Positions 25,387 through 34,506 of a stretch of DNA of 64,000 nucleotides are shown in pieces. Made by a program: the position numbers and the translations under genes. Within the stretch, counting starts at the first letter, position 1, and every line of letters starts with the position of its first letter. The notes under the pieces were generated by a model. It worked only from the letters and a program-made list of their open reading frames with translations. It did not search any database and was not told the DNA's origin. Source of the DNA: Aquimonas sp041395245 (lineage in GTDB: Bacteria > Pseudomonadota > Gammaproteobacteria > Xanthomonadales > Xanthomonadaceae); assembly GCA_041395245.1 (NCBI GenBank), contig JAWLAY010000007.1, forward strand, positions 1 through 64,000, in the 5' to 3' direction.

Positions 25387-26146
25387 AATTCCGCAACCGC
25401 CACCCAGTCCGGAAGATCCACGCCACGGCGCCCAGGCAGCCGACGAAGAACAGCCCGATCATCGCCGCCGAGACCATTGGCTGGACGTCGGCCTGGCCGT
25501 AGAAGGACCAGCGCATGCCGGAGATCAGATAGACGATGGGGTTGAACAGCGAGATGGTCTGCCACACCGGCGGCAACATCTGGATCGAATAGAAGGCACC
25601 GCCGAGGAAAGTCAGCGGGGTCATGATCATCAGCGGGATCACCTGCAGCTTCTGCCAGTCGTTGGCCCACAGACCGATCAGAAAACCAAACAGCGAGAAG
25701 CTGGCCGCGGTCATGAACAGGAAGAACAGCATCCACAGCGGATGCTCGATCTGATAGGGCACGAAGAAGCGGGCGGTGATCAGGATCAGCGCGCCGATCA
25801 TCAGCGATTTGGTCGTCGCCGCACCGACATAGCCCAGCACCACATCGAACACCGACACTGGCGCCGACAGCAACTCGTAGATCGTGCCCGACCACTTCGG
25901 CATGTAGATGCCGAAGCTGGCGTTGGAAATGCTCTCGTTGAGCAGCGACAGCATCACCAGGCCGGGGATGATGAAGGCCGCGTAGCCGACGCCGTCCACC
26001 TCGCCCATGCGCGAGCCGATGGCCGCGCCGAAGACGATGAAATACAACGAGGTGGTCAGCACCGGCGAGAACAGGCTTTCGCCGATGGTGCGGAAGGTGC
26101 GCGCCATCTCGAAGCGATAGATCGCGCGGATCGCGTGCAGGTTCAT
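25385..26146 (-). CDS. ABC-2 type exporter permease
   Basis: 253 residues with six hydrophobic helices (LVMLSLLNESISNASFGIY, MIGALILITARFFVPY, LFFLFMTAASFSLFGFLIGL, LTFLGGAFYSIQMLPPVW). The segment FLGGAFYSI is typical of ABC-2 permeases that export drugs or polysaccharides. The ATG overlaps the ATPase stop as ATGA, so the pair forms one unit. The substrate is unknown. Confidence 0.92.
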   Translation of the reverse strand: MNLHAIRAIYRFEMARTFRTIGESLFSPVLTTSLYFIVFGAAIGSRMGEVDGVGYAAFIIPGLVMLSLLNESISNASFGIYMPKWSGTIYELLSAPVSVFDVVLGYVGAATTKSLMIGALILITARFFVPYQIEHPLWMLFFLFMTAASFSLFGFLIGLWANDWQKLQVIPLMIMTPLTFLGGAFYSIQMLPPVWQTISLFNPIVYLISGMRWSFYGQADVQPMVSAAMIGLFFVGCLGAVAWIFRTGWRLRN

Positions 26147-27111
26147 GCCGCCACCGCCTTGTCCTGCAGCAAGCCGACGAAGATTTCTTCCAGCGAGGAT
26201 TCGGCGGTGCGCAGATCGCGGAAGGCAATGCCCGCCTCCTGCAGACGGCGCAGCAGCGTGGCGATGCCGGTGCGCTCCTCCTGCGAGTCGAAGGTGTAGA
26301 CCAGCGACAAGCCATCGGCCGCCAGTTCCAGCGGCAAGTCGGCCAGCTCATCCGGCACGGTCGCCAGCGGATCGGCCAGCGTCAGCGTCAGCTGCTTGCG
26401 TCCCAGCTGCTGCATCAGCGTCACCTTGTCCTGCACCTGCAGCAAGCGACCGTGATTGATCACGCCGATGCGATCGGCCATCTGCTCGGCCTCCTCGATG
26501 TAGTGCGTGGTCAGGATGATGGTGACGCCGCGTTCACGCAGCCGTCCGACCAGCCGCCACATATCGCGGCGCAGCTCCACATCGACACCGGCGGTGGGCT
26601 CGTCCAGAAACAGGATCTGCGGCTCGTGGGCCAGCGCCTTGGCGATCAGCACTCGCCGCTTCATGCCGCCGGACAGCGTCATGATCTTGTCGTTGCGCTT
26701 GTCCCATAGCGACAGATCGCGCAGCAGTTGCTCCAGGAAAGCCGGGTCGTGAGGCTTGCCAAACAGCCCGCGGGAGAAGCGCAGCGCCGCCCAGATGGTC
26801 TCGAAGGTCTCGGTGGCCAGTTCCTGCGGCACCAGCCCGATCGAGGCCCGCGCCGCGCGATAGTCGCGCTGGATGTCGAAACCGTTGGCGATGACCCGGC
26901 CACTGCTCAGCCGCAGCAGCCCGCAAACGATGCCGATCAGCGTGGTCTTGCCGGCGCCATTGGGACCGAGCAGCGCGAAGATCTCGCCGCGTCGGATCTG
27001 CAGGTTCACCTCAGCCAGCGCCACGTGGCCATTGGCGTAGGTCTTGCCGAGTTGTTCGATGGAAATGGCGACGTCCAAGGGCCTGGTCCGCTCGCGAGGG
27101 CGGCCAAGCAT
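26143..27111 (-). CDS. ABC-2 exporter ATP-binding protein
   Basis: 322 residues with Walker A LLGPNGAGKTTL, Q-loop region LVPQELA, signature LSGGMKRR, Walker B ILFLDEPTAGVD and the switch His in LTTHYIEEAEQ. The C-terminal 90 residues are an accessory domain typical of drug/lipid exporters. The start at 27111 gives 14 residues before the conserved domain; no better start is visible. Translation is coupled to the permease. Confidence 0.95.
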   Translation of the reverse strand: MLGRPRERTRPLDVAISIEQLGKTYANGHVALAEVNLQIRRGEIFALLGPNGAGKTTLIGIVCGLLRLSSGRVIANGFDIQRDYRAARASIGLVPQELATETFETIWAALRFSRGLFGKPHDPAFLEQLLRDLSLWDKRNDKIMTLSGGMKRRVLIAKALAHEPQILFLDEPTAGVDVELRRDMWRLVGRLRERGVTIILTTHYIEEAEQMADRIGVINHGRLLQVQDKVTLMQQLGRKQLTLTLADPLATVPDELADLPLELAADGLSLVYTFDSQEERTGIATLLRRLQEAGIAFRDLRTAESSLEEIFVGLLQDKAVAA

Positions 27112-27344
27112 AGCCAGAACGCGACTTCCCGACAGACACCGAGGCCCTGGCGCAGATCCTGCGCGCCAGCGCGATGTCAGCAGCCCGCTCGTTTTGACCG
27201 GCTGAATGCACTGGTCAGATCTGGCGAACCGAGGCTCCGAAGATCGTCAAAGACTTGCGTAAGGCGCCGACCCCACTGACCTTGGGGCCGCACCGGCGCG
27301 GTCATCCCCCGGCGTCTACCCGAAGCATCTGATGAGGAATCACC

Positions 27345-27845
27345 ATGAAGTCCACCGTTCTCGCCCTTTCCCTGATCGCCGGCCTGCTGTGCTCGAGCGC
27401 CGCGCTGGCGCTCGCGGCCGACCCGGAAAGTACCGACAGCCGCCAGGTCGCTGCCGACAGCTACCTCCAGCGGCAAGCCGACGCAGCCGCCTTCATGCAG
27501 GAGCTCAACCTCACCATGGACATGGCCAGAGCCGGCAATCTGGGTTCCATGACCGACGTTGAACTGGCGGCTCTGGAGGAGGCAAAGCTGCGCATCTTCA
27601 GCCTGCTGGAGGGTCACGAGAAGTCGACCGACCTCGAGCCGGACGAGCGAATCGCGGTCTACAACGCGCAGCAACTGATGGTTGCGCTCATTCGCCGGCA
27701 GCCCCACGAGCAGGCGATCTGCAAGGCGATCACTCCGCTGGGAAGCCGCATCTCCACCTACGAGTGCATGACCTGGGAAGGTCGCGAGGAGCGTGGCCGA
27801 TACGGTCGTTACGTCACCCAGCGCTATCAGCGGCTGACTCGGTAG
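27345..27845 (+). CDS. Small exported protein, paralogue A of a tandem pair
   Basis: 166 residues with a signal peptide (STVLALSLIAGLLCSSAALALA). The mature part is largely helical and has the conserved core ERIAVYNAQQLMVALIRRQP, two conserved Cys (AICKA and YECMTW) and a basic tail. The next gene is clearly homologous over the whole mature part. GAGGA lies 8 bases before the start. I know no function for this family, which I recognise only by the pairing here. Confidence 0.75.
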   Translation: MKSTVLALSLIAGLLCSSAALALAADPESTDSRQVAADSYLQRQADAAAFMQELNLTMDMARAGNLGSMTDVELAALEEAKLRIFSLLEGHEKSTDLEPDERIAVYNAQQLMVALIRRQPHEQAICKAITPLGSRISTYECMTWEGREERGRYGRYVTQRYQRLTR

Positions 27846-28045
27846 AGGTGGCACCTGGCGACGCTTCAGATTCGGCCCTCGGGGCCGATTTATCCAGGGA
27901 TGGACGCCGTCAACGCAGCACGCGCGCTGTGTCTGGGACCTCCGCGAGCCATCGGATGCCGGGACAACCCGAGATACAACCCACGCTGCGCGCAATCAAC
28001 CCGCTTCATGAGCCGGGCCAAAGCGCCCTTTGACAGGAGTACACC

Positions 28046-28564
28046 ATGACCACCCGAATCCTCTGCGCCGCCATGTTCGCGGCCCTGCTCAGCGGCCAGG
28101 TGCTGGCCGTCGCCGACCAGTCACCGACCGCCAGCGACAACAGAGCCGTGGACCGCTTCGTGCGGGACAGCGCCGATGTTGCGTCTTTCCTGGACGAACT
28201 CGACCTGACCATGTCACGCGTCAAGGCGGGCGAACTGGGCGCGATGACCATCGCCGAGTTGTCGGCCCTGGAGTCCGCGCATCGGCATATCCACACGTTG
28301 CTGCAAAACCACACGCAGATCGCGGAACTCCCGGACGCCGAGCGCATTGCCGTCTACAACGCGCAACAGTTGATGCTCGCGGTCATTCGTCGTCAGCCCT
28401 ACGAGCAGGAGATCTGCCGACACACGGTGCCAATTGGTACTCGCATCGCCAGCTACGAATGCGAGACCTGGGAACGCCGTGATGAGCGCGCCCGGAATGG
28501 CCGGGAGACGACCCGACGCATCCAGGACAATCGCAAGTTCTGCCCGGGCGGCGTCTGCCCTTGA
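28046..28564 (+). CDS. Small exported protein, paralogue B of a tandem pair
   Basis: 172 residues; signal peptide ILCAAMFAALLSGQVLAVA. It aligns without gaps to the gene before it, sharing ERIAVYNAQQLM, RRQP-EQ-IC and the YECxTW motif. The tail differs and ends KFCPGGVCP, adding two Cys. AGGAGT lies 7 bases before the ATG. The 200 bases between the paralogues hold no obvious third copy, so each seems to have its own promoter or a shared transcript. Confidence 0.78.
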   Translation: MTTRILCAAMFAALLSGQVLAVADQSPTASDNRAVDRFVRDSADVASFLDELDLTMSRVKAGELGAMTIAELSALESAHRHIHTLLQNHTQIAELPDAERIAVYNAQQLMLAVIRRQPYEQEICRHTVPIGTRIASYECETWERRDERARNGRETTRRIQDNRKFCPGGVCP

Positions 28565-28780
28565 TCGGCTGAGCTGACACGGCTTGATGCGCTCGGGTCC
28601 GGCCTGCGGACCCGAGCGCTTGGCTCTACACCTGCTGTTACCACGAATCGTTCCTTGGCCCGCCACCATTGGACCTGCCCGGACGCCGCCTAGCCCCACC
28701 TGCGGCCGCTCGTCAAACAATCCACCCCCGACCGCCCTGCCGTACCGAGGATGGCGACACCAACCATCCGGAGTACTGCC

Positions 28781-29704
28781 ATGGCCAACCGTCTGAGCAA
28801 GACCATCGCCATCCTGCTGCGCATCGCCTTCGGCTTTGCGATCAGCCTGTTGGTGATCCGCTACGTCAGCCAACACGCCCACGCGGCCGAATTCGAAGGC
28901 CTGCAGGTCGAAGTGATCGGCCAGGGCCGGCCGGTGCTGATGATCCCCGGCCTGAACTCGGCCGGCAGCGTCTGGACCGAGACCTGCGCCGCGCTGCAGC
29001 CGCAGGTGCAATGCCACATCGTGCAACTGCCCGGCTTCGCCGGTCTGGCCCCGGTGAGCGCCGATCCCTGGCTGCCGGCCATGCGCGACCGGCTGTTGCG
29101 CTACAGCGCGCAGCTGAAATCACCGTCGATCGTCGGACACAGCCTCGGTGGCTTGCTCGGGCTGCAACTGGTGCTGGCCGAACCGGGGCGCTTCGAGCGG
29201 CTGGTCATCGTCGACTCCCTGCCCTTCTTCCCGGCGATCCAGAATCCGGCCGCCACGGCCGAAGGGATGCGACCGATGGCCGACGGCATGCGCGCCGGCA
29301 TGCTGGCCTCTGCCGAAGCCAACCTGGACGTCTATCGCCAGCAGGCCCACATGGCGTTGGGCAACATGTCCAACCAGCCTGAGCGCATGGCCACACTGGT
29401 GCAGTGGTCCGACAGCAGTGATCCAGCCACCACCGCCGCCGCGATGCACGACATGATGACCACTGACCTGCGCGAGGCGCTGGCCAGCATCCAGACCCCG
29501 ACGCTGGTGCTCGGCGCCTGGGCCGGGTACTCGGCCTTCGGTGCCACCCGCGAGTCGGTCGAGCAGACCCATCGCACTCAATACGCGGCCCATCCAGAGC
29601 TGACGCTGGTGCTCTCGGACGCTGGCTATCACTTCCTGATGTGGGACGATCCGAATCTGGTGCAAACGCAGATCCGCCAATTCCTGGCGCTGGAAACCCG
29701 GTAA
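28781..29704 (+). CDS. Alpha/beta hydrolase, membrane-anchored or exported
   Basis: 307 residues. An N-terminal hydrophobic segment (LLRIAFGFAISLLVIRYV) is an anchor or uncleaved signal. The catalytic Ser is in SIVGHSLGGLLG, and the His lies in AGYHFLMWDDP near the C-terminus. The substrate is unknown. I chose MANRLSK at 28781 with GGAG upstream. It is 3 bases before the histidine kinase gene, so all three genes (hydrolase, kinase, regulator) probably form one operon. Confidence 0.85.
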   Translation: MANRLSKTIAILLRIAFGFAISLLVIRYVSQHAHAAEFEGLQVEVIGQGRPVLMIPGLNSAGSVWTETCAALQPQVQCHIVQLPGFAGLAPVSADPWLPAMRDRLLRYSAQLKSPSIVGHSLGGLLGLQLVLAEPGRFERLVIVDSLPFFPAIQNPAATAEGMRPMADGMRAGMLASAEANLDVYRQQAHMALGNMSNQPERMATLVQWSDSSDPATTAAAMHDMMTTDLREALASIQTPTLVLGAWAGYSAFGATRESVEQTHRTQYAAHPELTLVLSDAGYHFLMWDDPNLVQTQIRQFLALETR

Positions 29705-29707
29705 TCC

Positions 29708-30760
29708 ATGTCCGATCGCCGCCCCCGCAGTCTGCGTTGGCTCTGGCAGTGCCTGTTGTGGGGCGGCTATGCGGCGCTATCGGCAGCCATGATGGTCGCC
29801 TTCGCGGGCCACCACTCTGGCGGCTACTTCATTGCCGTCATGCTGGGCCTGGGCTTGTGGGCCAGCAGCGAGGCATTGCGGAAACTGGCACTGCAGCACG
29901 ACTGGCTGGCGCGACCGCTGGCCGGATTGCTTTGGCGGATGGCCCTGGCCATCGCCCTGCTGGCAGCCCTGGTGCAGGTGTTGGTCATTGTGCCCCTGGT
30001 CGTGGGATTGACCCTGGGCTGGCTGCAACTGACCGGCAGCGATTTTTCGCCTTGGGCGCTGCTGGCCTACTGGTTCAACACGATGATGCCAATGTGGCTG
30101 TGGGCCGCCGCCTGGATCAGCCTGCAGGCGATCCGTCGATCGCGGCAATCCGAGCTGCTGCGACTGCGCGCCGAGGCCGAGCGCAGCCAGCTGGAGTTCG
30201 CCGCGCTGCGGGCCCGGCTCAACCCGCATTTCGTCTTCAATGCGCTGAACAATCTGCGAGCGCTGATCAACGAGGACACCGAGCGGGCACGGCAGATGGT
30301 GACTCAGCTCTCCAATACCCTGCGCCATGCGCTGGGCCACAGTACCGCCGAGATGGTCACACTGGCCGAGGAACTGGCGGTGGTGCAGGACTATCTGGCC
30401 ATCGAGGCGGTGCATTTCGAGCAGCGCCTGCGCGTCGAGGAGCAGATCGAGGCCGAAGCGCTGACGGCCCTCTTGCCACCGATGAGCCTGCAACTGCTGG
30501 TCGAGAATGCGATCAAGCACGGCATCGCGCTGCAGCCCCAGGGCGGCACGCTGCAGATCCAAGGCGGCCTGATCGATGGACGCCTGTGGCTGGCAGTGCG
30601 CAATCCCGGTCGACTGGACCGCAGCGGCAACGGGCACGGTGTCGGTCTGGCCTATCTGAGCAGCCGCTTGCAGGCGCTTGGGGAGTTGGCTGCCTTCTCT
30701 CTGGACGCACAGGACGGGCACGTGCTCGCCCGCATCGAGATCCCCCCATGCGCACCCTGA
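29708..30760 (+). CDS. LytS-type sensor histidine kinase (HisKA_5-like)
   Basis: 350 residues with four hydrophobic helices in the first 135 and no extracytoplasmic domain of note. A coiled segment (ELLRLRAEAERSQLEFAALRA) leads to the phosphorylated His174 in NPHFVFNALNNLRALI, then an HATPase domain with LLVENAIKHGI (N box) and a G box near GNGHGVGLAYL. This is the LytS/YehU class. Its cognate response regulator overlaps its end by 13 bases. Confidence 0.94.
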   Translation: MSDRRPRSLRWLWQCLLWGGYAALSAAMMVAFAGHHSGGYFIAVMLGLGLWASSEALRKLALQHDWLARPLAGLLWRMALAIALLAALVQVLVIVPLVVGLTLGWLQLTGSDFSPWALLAYWFNTMMPMWLWAAAWISLQAIRRSRQSELLRLRAEAERSQLEFAALRARLNPHFVFNALNNLRALINEDTERARQMVTQLSNTLRHALGHSTAEMVTLAEELAVVQDYLAIEAVHFEQRLRVEEQIEAEALTALLPPMSLQLLVENAIKHGIALQPQGGTLQIQGGLIDGRLWLAVRNPGRLDRSGNGHGVGLAYLSSRLQALGELAAFSLDAQDGHVLARIEIPPCAP

Positions 30761-31473
30761 TCGTTGACGACACCCGCCTGGCCCGAGCCGAGCTGCGCAC
30801 GCTGCTGACCGATCATCCGCAGATCGAGATCGTCGCCGAAGCCGAGGATGTGGCCGGGGCCATCGAGGCCATCGATCGCCTGCAGCCGGCGCTGTTGCTG
30901 CTGGACATCCAGCTGCCGGGCGGCACCGGCTTCGATGTGCTGGCCGGCGTCGAGCATCTGCCGCAGGTGATCTTCACCACCGCCTACGACCAGTACGCCG
31001 TCGAGGCTTTTCAGCGCAACGCGCTGGACTATCTGCTCAAGCCGATCGAGCCCGAGCGCCTGCGCCAGGCGCTGGCACGCGCCAGCGAGCGTCTGAACAG
31101 CGAGCGCAGCGCACCGGCAGTGCCGGCTGGCGGCCTGCTCGGCGCGCAGGACACGGTGTTCCTGCGCGATGGCGAGCGTTGCTGGTTCGTGGCCTTGCGC
31201 GACATCTCGCACATGGTGGTGGACGGCAACTACGTGCGCGTGCACTTCGGCAGCGAGAAGGCCCTGCTCAACCGCAGCCTGTCGGCGCTGGAGGCGCGAC
31301 TGGAGCCGAACCTGTTCTTCCGCGCCAACCGCAACGCGCTGGTCAACCTGCGCGCCATCACGCAGATCGACCCCTGGGTCAACGACGGCTATCGCCTGCG
31401 CCTGCGCGATGGCCAGACGCTGGAGGTGTCGCGGCGGCAGGCGCGGGAGTTGCGCGAGCGGCTGTCGCTGTAA
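30748..31473 (+). CDS. LytR/AlgR-type response regulator with LytTR domain
   Basis: 241 residues. Receiver domain with DD at 7-8 and phosphorylation site D53 in LLLLDIQLPGG, then a LytTR DNA-binding domain (VFLRDGERCWFVALRDI, NYVRVHF, FFRANRNALVNL). It partners the histidine kinase just upstream. The start lies 13 bases inside the kinase gene (ATG 30748). The last 95 bases overlap, tail to tail, the convergent S41 peptidase gene. Confidence 0.94.
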   Translation: MRTLIVDDTRLARAELRTLLTDHPQIEIVAEAEDVAGAIEAIDRLQPALLLLDIQLPGGTGFDVLAGVEHLPQVIFTTAYDQYAVEAFQRNALDYLLKPIEPERLRQALARASERLNSERSAPAVPAGGLLGAQDTVFLRDGERCWFVALRDISHMVVDGNYVRVHFGSEKALLNRSLSALEARLEPNLFFRANRNALVNLRAITQIDPWVNDGYRLRLRDGQTLEVSRRQARELRERLSL

Positions 31474-32881
31474 GGGCGAGATCGCGCTCGATCATCTGCC
31501 GCAGCGCCGTCAATGCGGCCAAGGGTGCCTGCCCCGCCTCGAACACCGGCAGCGGACGCTGCGGCTCGATGCCACGGCCTTCCCACAGCTGCCCCTGGGT
31601 ATCGCGGTAGACCTCGTTGGACAGGGTCAGCACCCAGCCCTCGCCCAGCGGCTTTTCCAGAATGTCCGACAAGGCTCCGCGCGTCGCTGCGCCGACATGG
31701 ATCACTTGCGGCAAGGCGCGCAGGGCGAGCGTCAGAATCTCACCGCCACTGACCGTGATGTCGCTGGTCAGCAGATAGACCGGGCCGGCGTAGCGCTGGC
31801 CAGCCGCCGGCTCCAGCCACAGCTCGGTCTGGTATGGCGGCAGCGCGTCGGCCGGCGACTTGCGATAGACCGGACGACGCTGATCGGCGAAATGCGCTGC
31901 GAAGGCACGGGCGATGAAGTCGTAGCCGCCATGATTCAGGCTCAGGTCGATCACCACCGCCCGGGCCTGGCCGCGCTCGAAGTCGGACAGAGCCTGGTCC
32001 AGAAATTCGTGCAACACGCGCTCATCGCCGCGCGGGTCGGAGAAATCCCGCTCGGCGTATCCACCCACGGTGTAGGCGGCCAGATAGCCGATCTGCGGTG
32101 ACAGCCAACCGGCCTGCAGGAAGTCATTGCCGGCCATCCGACCCTCGCCGCCGAGCGCCTCCTTGGCGATGGCTTGCCAGAGATCGGCCTGCCAACGTCG
32201 CCGGGCCGGCCCGGCCGGTTCTCCCGCCGCGCGTGCCGCCACGCTGATCCGCTCCAGCGTCCGGCCGCGATTGCCCTCCACCTGACGAGGCTCACCGGCC
32301 ACCTCCGCACTCAGACTGAGGTGGCCGTCGCGCAGACCCTGCAACGCCTGCTGCATGGCCGCAAACAGCGCGGCCTCATCGGACTTGTCGTCGAGGCTGG
32401 CCAGACCTGCGGCCCGCCGCGCGGACCAGTCCACCTGGTACAGCTCGAAAAAGGCGTAGTGCGCCTGCATCAGATCGGCAAAGTGCTGGAAGCGGGAGCG
32501 GATGTCGCTGGCCGCGGGCTGCTCGCAGGCCGCCGGCCACTCGGACAGCCGATCGTAGCGATAGGGATGCGGCTCGCCGAGGCCGAACAGGGACAGTTCG
32601 CGACACTCGCCACCGAGTTGGTAGCGATCCACCGCCGCCAGCAGACTGTCATCCTCCTCGGCCGGCCAGCAGCGATCGGCACCGGCGATGGACGTAAAGT
32701 GGTAGAGCCGGGCGCCGTCTGCACTGATCCGCAAACGATGCCCGTAGCCCCTCGATTGCCAGTCGCCCATCAGCAGCGCCGGCCACTCGCCCGAGGTCGG
32801 CATCGGCACGGCCGTCGCGGCCGCCAACACGGCGGGGAGGACCCATGGCAGCAGCAGTGCGAAGCGCAGGAATCGAGGCAT
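31379..32881 (-). CDS. S41-family (C-terminal processing) peptidase, exported
   Basis: 500 residues with a signal peptide (LRFALLLPWVLPAVLAAATA). The S41 catalytic region is VYLLTSDITVSGGEILTLAL with the Ser in SGGE, and GAATRGALSDIL follows. The protein belongs to the tail-specific group. The final 30 residues (ending ATPPASGHRAGAGDSRR) are low-complexity and are translated from the antisense of the regulator's 3' end, so the native tail may be shorter in relatives. Divergent from the Lrp-family gene, 136 bases apart. Confidence 0.85.
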   Translation of the reverse strand: MPRFLRFALLLPWVLPAVLAAATAVPMPTSGEWPALLMGDWQSRGYGHRLRISADGARLYHFTSIAGADRCWPAEEDDSLLAAVDRYQLGGECRELSLFGLGEPHPYRYDRLSEWPAACEQPAASDIRSRFQHFADLMQAHYAFFELYQVDWSARRAAGLASLDDKSDEAALFAAMQQALQGLRDGHLSLSAEVAGEPRQVEGNRGRTLERISVAARAAGEPAGPARRRWQADLWQAIAKEALGGEGRMAGNDFLQAGWLSPQIGYLAAYTVGGYAERDFSDPRGDERVLHEFLDQALSDFERGQARAVVIDLSLNHGGYDFIARAFAAHFADQRRPVYRKSPADALPPYQTELWLEPAAGQRYAGPVYLLTSDITVSGGEILTLALRALPQVIHVGAATRGALSDILEKPLGEGWVLTLSNEVYRDTQGQLWEGRGIEPQRPLPVFEAGQAPLAALTALRQMIERDLALTATAARATPAPAAATPPASGHRAGAGDSRR

Positions 32882-32920
32882 GGTCTCCGACCGGTCAGAC
32901 ACGAAGCACTGACGATAGTG

Positions 32921-32937
32921 AATCGACCCGGTCGATT
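32921..32937. promoter_or_regulatory. Palindrome AATCGACCCGGTCGATT
   Basis: Perfect 7-base arms around CCG, in the intergenic region between the S41 peptidase and the Lrp-family gene. It lies 40 bases upstream of the S41 start, so it may act on that gene. Binding protein unknown; the adjacent Lrp-like regulator is the obvious suspect. Confidence 0.5.
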
Positions 32938-32963
32938 TTGGCGAAAATCGCCGGTTGGCCGGG

Positions 32964-32980
32964 CATTTTCGGGCAAAATG
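32964..32980. promoter_or_regulatory. Palindrome CATTTTCGGGCAAAATG
   Basis: Perfect arms CATTTT/AAAATG with a 5-base spacer, 38 bases upstream of the Lrp-family start. Lrp/AsnC operators are 15-17 base palindromes with A/T-rich halves, so this is a candidate autoregulatory site. Confidence 0.5.
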
Positions 32981-33017
32981 TGCGCTGCGGATGAACAATT
33001 TCGCCACGGAGCCGAGC

Positions 33018-33503
33018 ATGGGACTGGATCTGCGCCAACTGGATCGCTTCGACCTGGCGATCCTGCGCCTGCTGCAACAGGACAACCAACGCAGCCATGC
33101 CCAGATCGGCGAGCAGGTCGGTCTGTCGGGATCAGCGGTGCGGCGGCGCGTTCAGCAGCTGAAGCAGCAGGGCTGGATTCGCGCCGAAGTCGCGCTGCTG
33201 CCGCCGGATCTGGCCGGGGTGACGCTGTTGGTGACGGTGCGCTTCGGCGAGGAAAGCCCGTCGATCTACGCCGATTTCGAACGGCAGATGCGCGCGCTGG
33301 CACCGGTCAAACAGTGCTATCACACGGCCGGCGATGGCGACTATGTGCTGGTCGTGCAACTGCCCAACCTGGGCGACTACGAACGCTGGTCGATCGAGCA
33401 GCTGATGGCCAACCCGGCCATCCGCCGCTACGACACGGTGGTCGTGTGGTCATGCAAGAAGTTCGAGACTTCGGTCGATCTGGACGGCCTGGCGGCCAGC
33501 TGA
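33018..33503 (+). CDS. Lrp/AsnC-family transcriptional regulator
   Basis: 161 residues. The N-terminal helix-turn-helix reads LRLLQQDNQRSHAQIGEQVG then LSGSAVRRRVQQLKQQGWI. The C-terminal Lrp/AsnC ligand-binding domain includes VTVRFGEESPSIYADFERQM and CYHTAGDGDYVLVVQLPNL. The ATG at 33018 has GGAG 7 bases upstream; an earlier one at 32991 is possible. It probably senses an amino acid. It may regulate itself and the divergent S41 peptidase. Confidence 0.9.
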   Translation: MGLDLRQLDRFDLAILRLLQQDNQRSHAQIGEQVGLSGSAVRRRVQQLKQQGWIRAEVALLPPDLAGVTLLVTVRFGEESPSIYADFERQMRALAPVKQCYHTAGDGDYVLVVQLPNLGDYERWSIEQLMANPAIRRYDTVVVWSCKKFETSVDLDGLAAS

Positions 33504-33626
33504 ATCCAGCCTTTTCTGCGGCCATGGGAGCCCGGGCCAAAACCCGGAATGCCGCGTCCGAAACCCGCGCGCCGCGCGCTTGCGCCCGTGGGATGGTCAG
33601 GGCCTGACTCAATGAGGCTCAACCAC

Positions 33627-34223
33627 ATGAATCAATTGCAGAACCAGGTCGCGATCGTCACCGGTGCCAGCTCGGGCATCGGTCGCGCCGCCGCGAGTCT
33701 GTTTGCCAGCGAGGGCGCGGCCGTCGTCGTGACGGCCCGACGCCAGTCGTCACTGGCGCAGCTGGTGGACGAGATCGAGCGGGCCGGTGGTCGGGCAATG
33801 GCCGTCAGCGGTGACATCGCGGACCCGGATCTGGCGCGGCAGCTGGTGGATGCCGCGGAAACGCACTTCGGCGGTCTGGACATTGCCTTCAACAATGCTG
33901 CGACGCTCGGTCCGGTCGGTCCCATTGAGGCTATCGAACCGAACGACTGGGCCCGCACCCTGCAGGTGAACCTGAGAAGCGCCTTCTTGCTGGCCCAGCA
34001 GCAGATTACGCCGCTGCGACGACGCGGCGGCGGCAGTCTGATCTTCACCGGCACCTTCGTCGGTCATACCGCAGGCTTCTCCGGGATGAGCGCCTACGCG
34101 GCCAGCAAGTCGGGCTTGATCGGGCTGGTCCAGGCACTGGCCACCGAGGTCGGCGAGACGGGAATCCGGGTCAACGCCCTGCCGGCGAACCGCTGCTCAA
34201 CAATCGCGCGCTGGTGGTGCTGA
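33627..34223 (+). pseudogene. SDR-family oxidoreductase, C-terminally truncated
   Basis: Classical short-chain dehydrogenase with the NAD(P) motif VTGASSGIGRA, NNAA, and the active-site YxxxK in SAYAASKSGL. Family members have about 250 residues; here the match ends near residue 185 at IRVNAL and the frame continues for about 15 unrelated residues to a stop at 34223. The last 65 residues (substrate loop and dimerisation) are missing, so it is likely non-functional. It is the first of a series of cut-off genes that ends at the IS91-like element. Confidence 0.8.
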
Positions 34224-34267
34224 TCTGGGGCATCCGCATGGCCGGCGAGAAGTTCCGGCCAGGCTGA
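34183..34267 (+). pseudogene. 3' tail of an unidentified membrane protein
   Basis: In a different frame from the SDR, the sequence reads GEPLLNNRALVVLIWGIRMA then EKFRPG and a stop (34265-34267). The hydrophobic run looks like a true last helix, not chance. It begins where the SDR similarity stops, so a junction lies at about 34180. Too short to name. Confidence 0.35.
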
Positions 34268-34281
34268 TCCGGCCATCACGA

Positions 34282-34506
34282 TCAGTGCAGGTCGCCTGCG
34301 TTGCGATGCAGCCGCCGCGTCAGCCACGCTGGCAACGGCTCCGATGTCACCAGCCTGCTGATCGCAGCCCCGGCGTCGGCGGCATCGACCTGACCGCAGC
34401 GCCGCGCCAGCCACCACCACGCCAGCCACCAGTGGCGCTCCATCGCACTCAGGTCCGACTGCGCCGGGGGATTGGCCGCAGGCAGCGTGCAGTGGCCGGC
34501 GTCGGC
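34282..34506 (-). pseudogene. 3' remnant of an unidentified gene (minus strand)
   Basis: An open minus-strand frame ends at 34282 with a plausible protein tail (NPPAQSDLSAMERHWWLAWW, then WLARRCGQVDAADAGAAIS). Its 5' side is lost where the plus-strand domain-repeat fragment starts near 34507. No family recognised. Confidence 0.3.
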
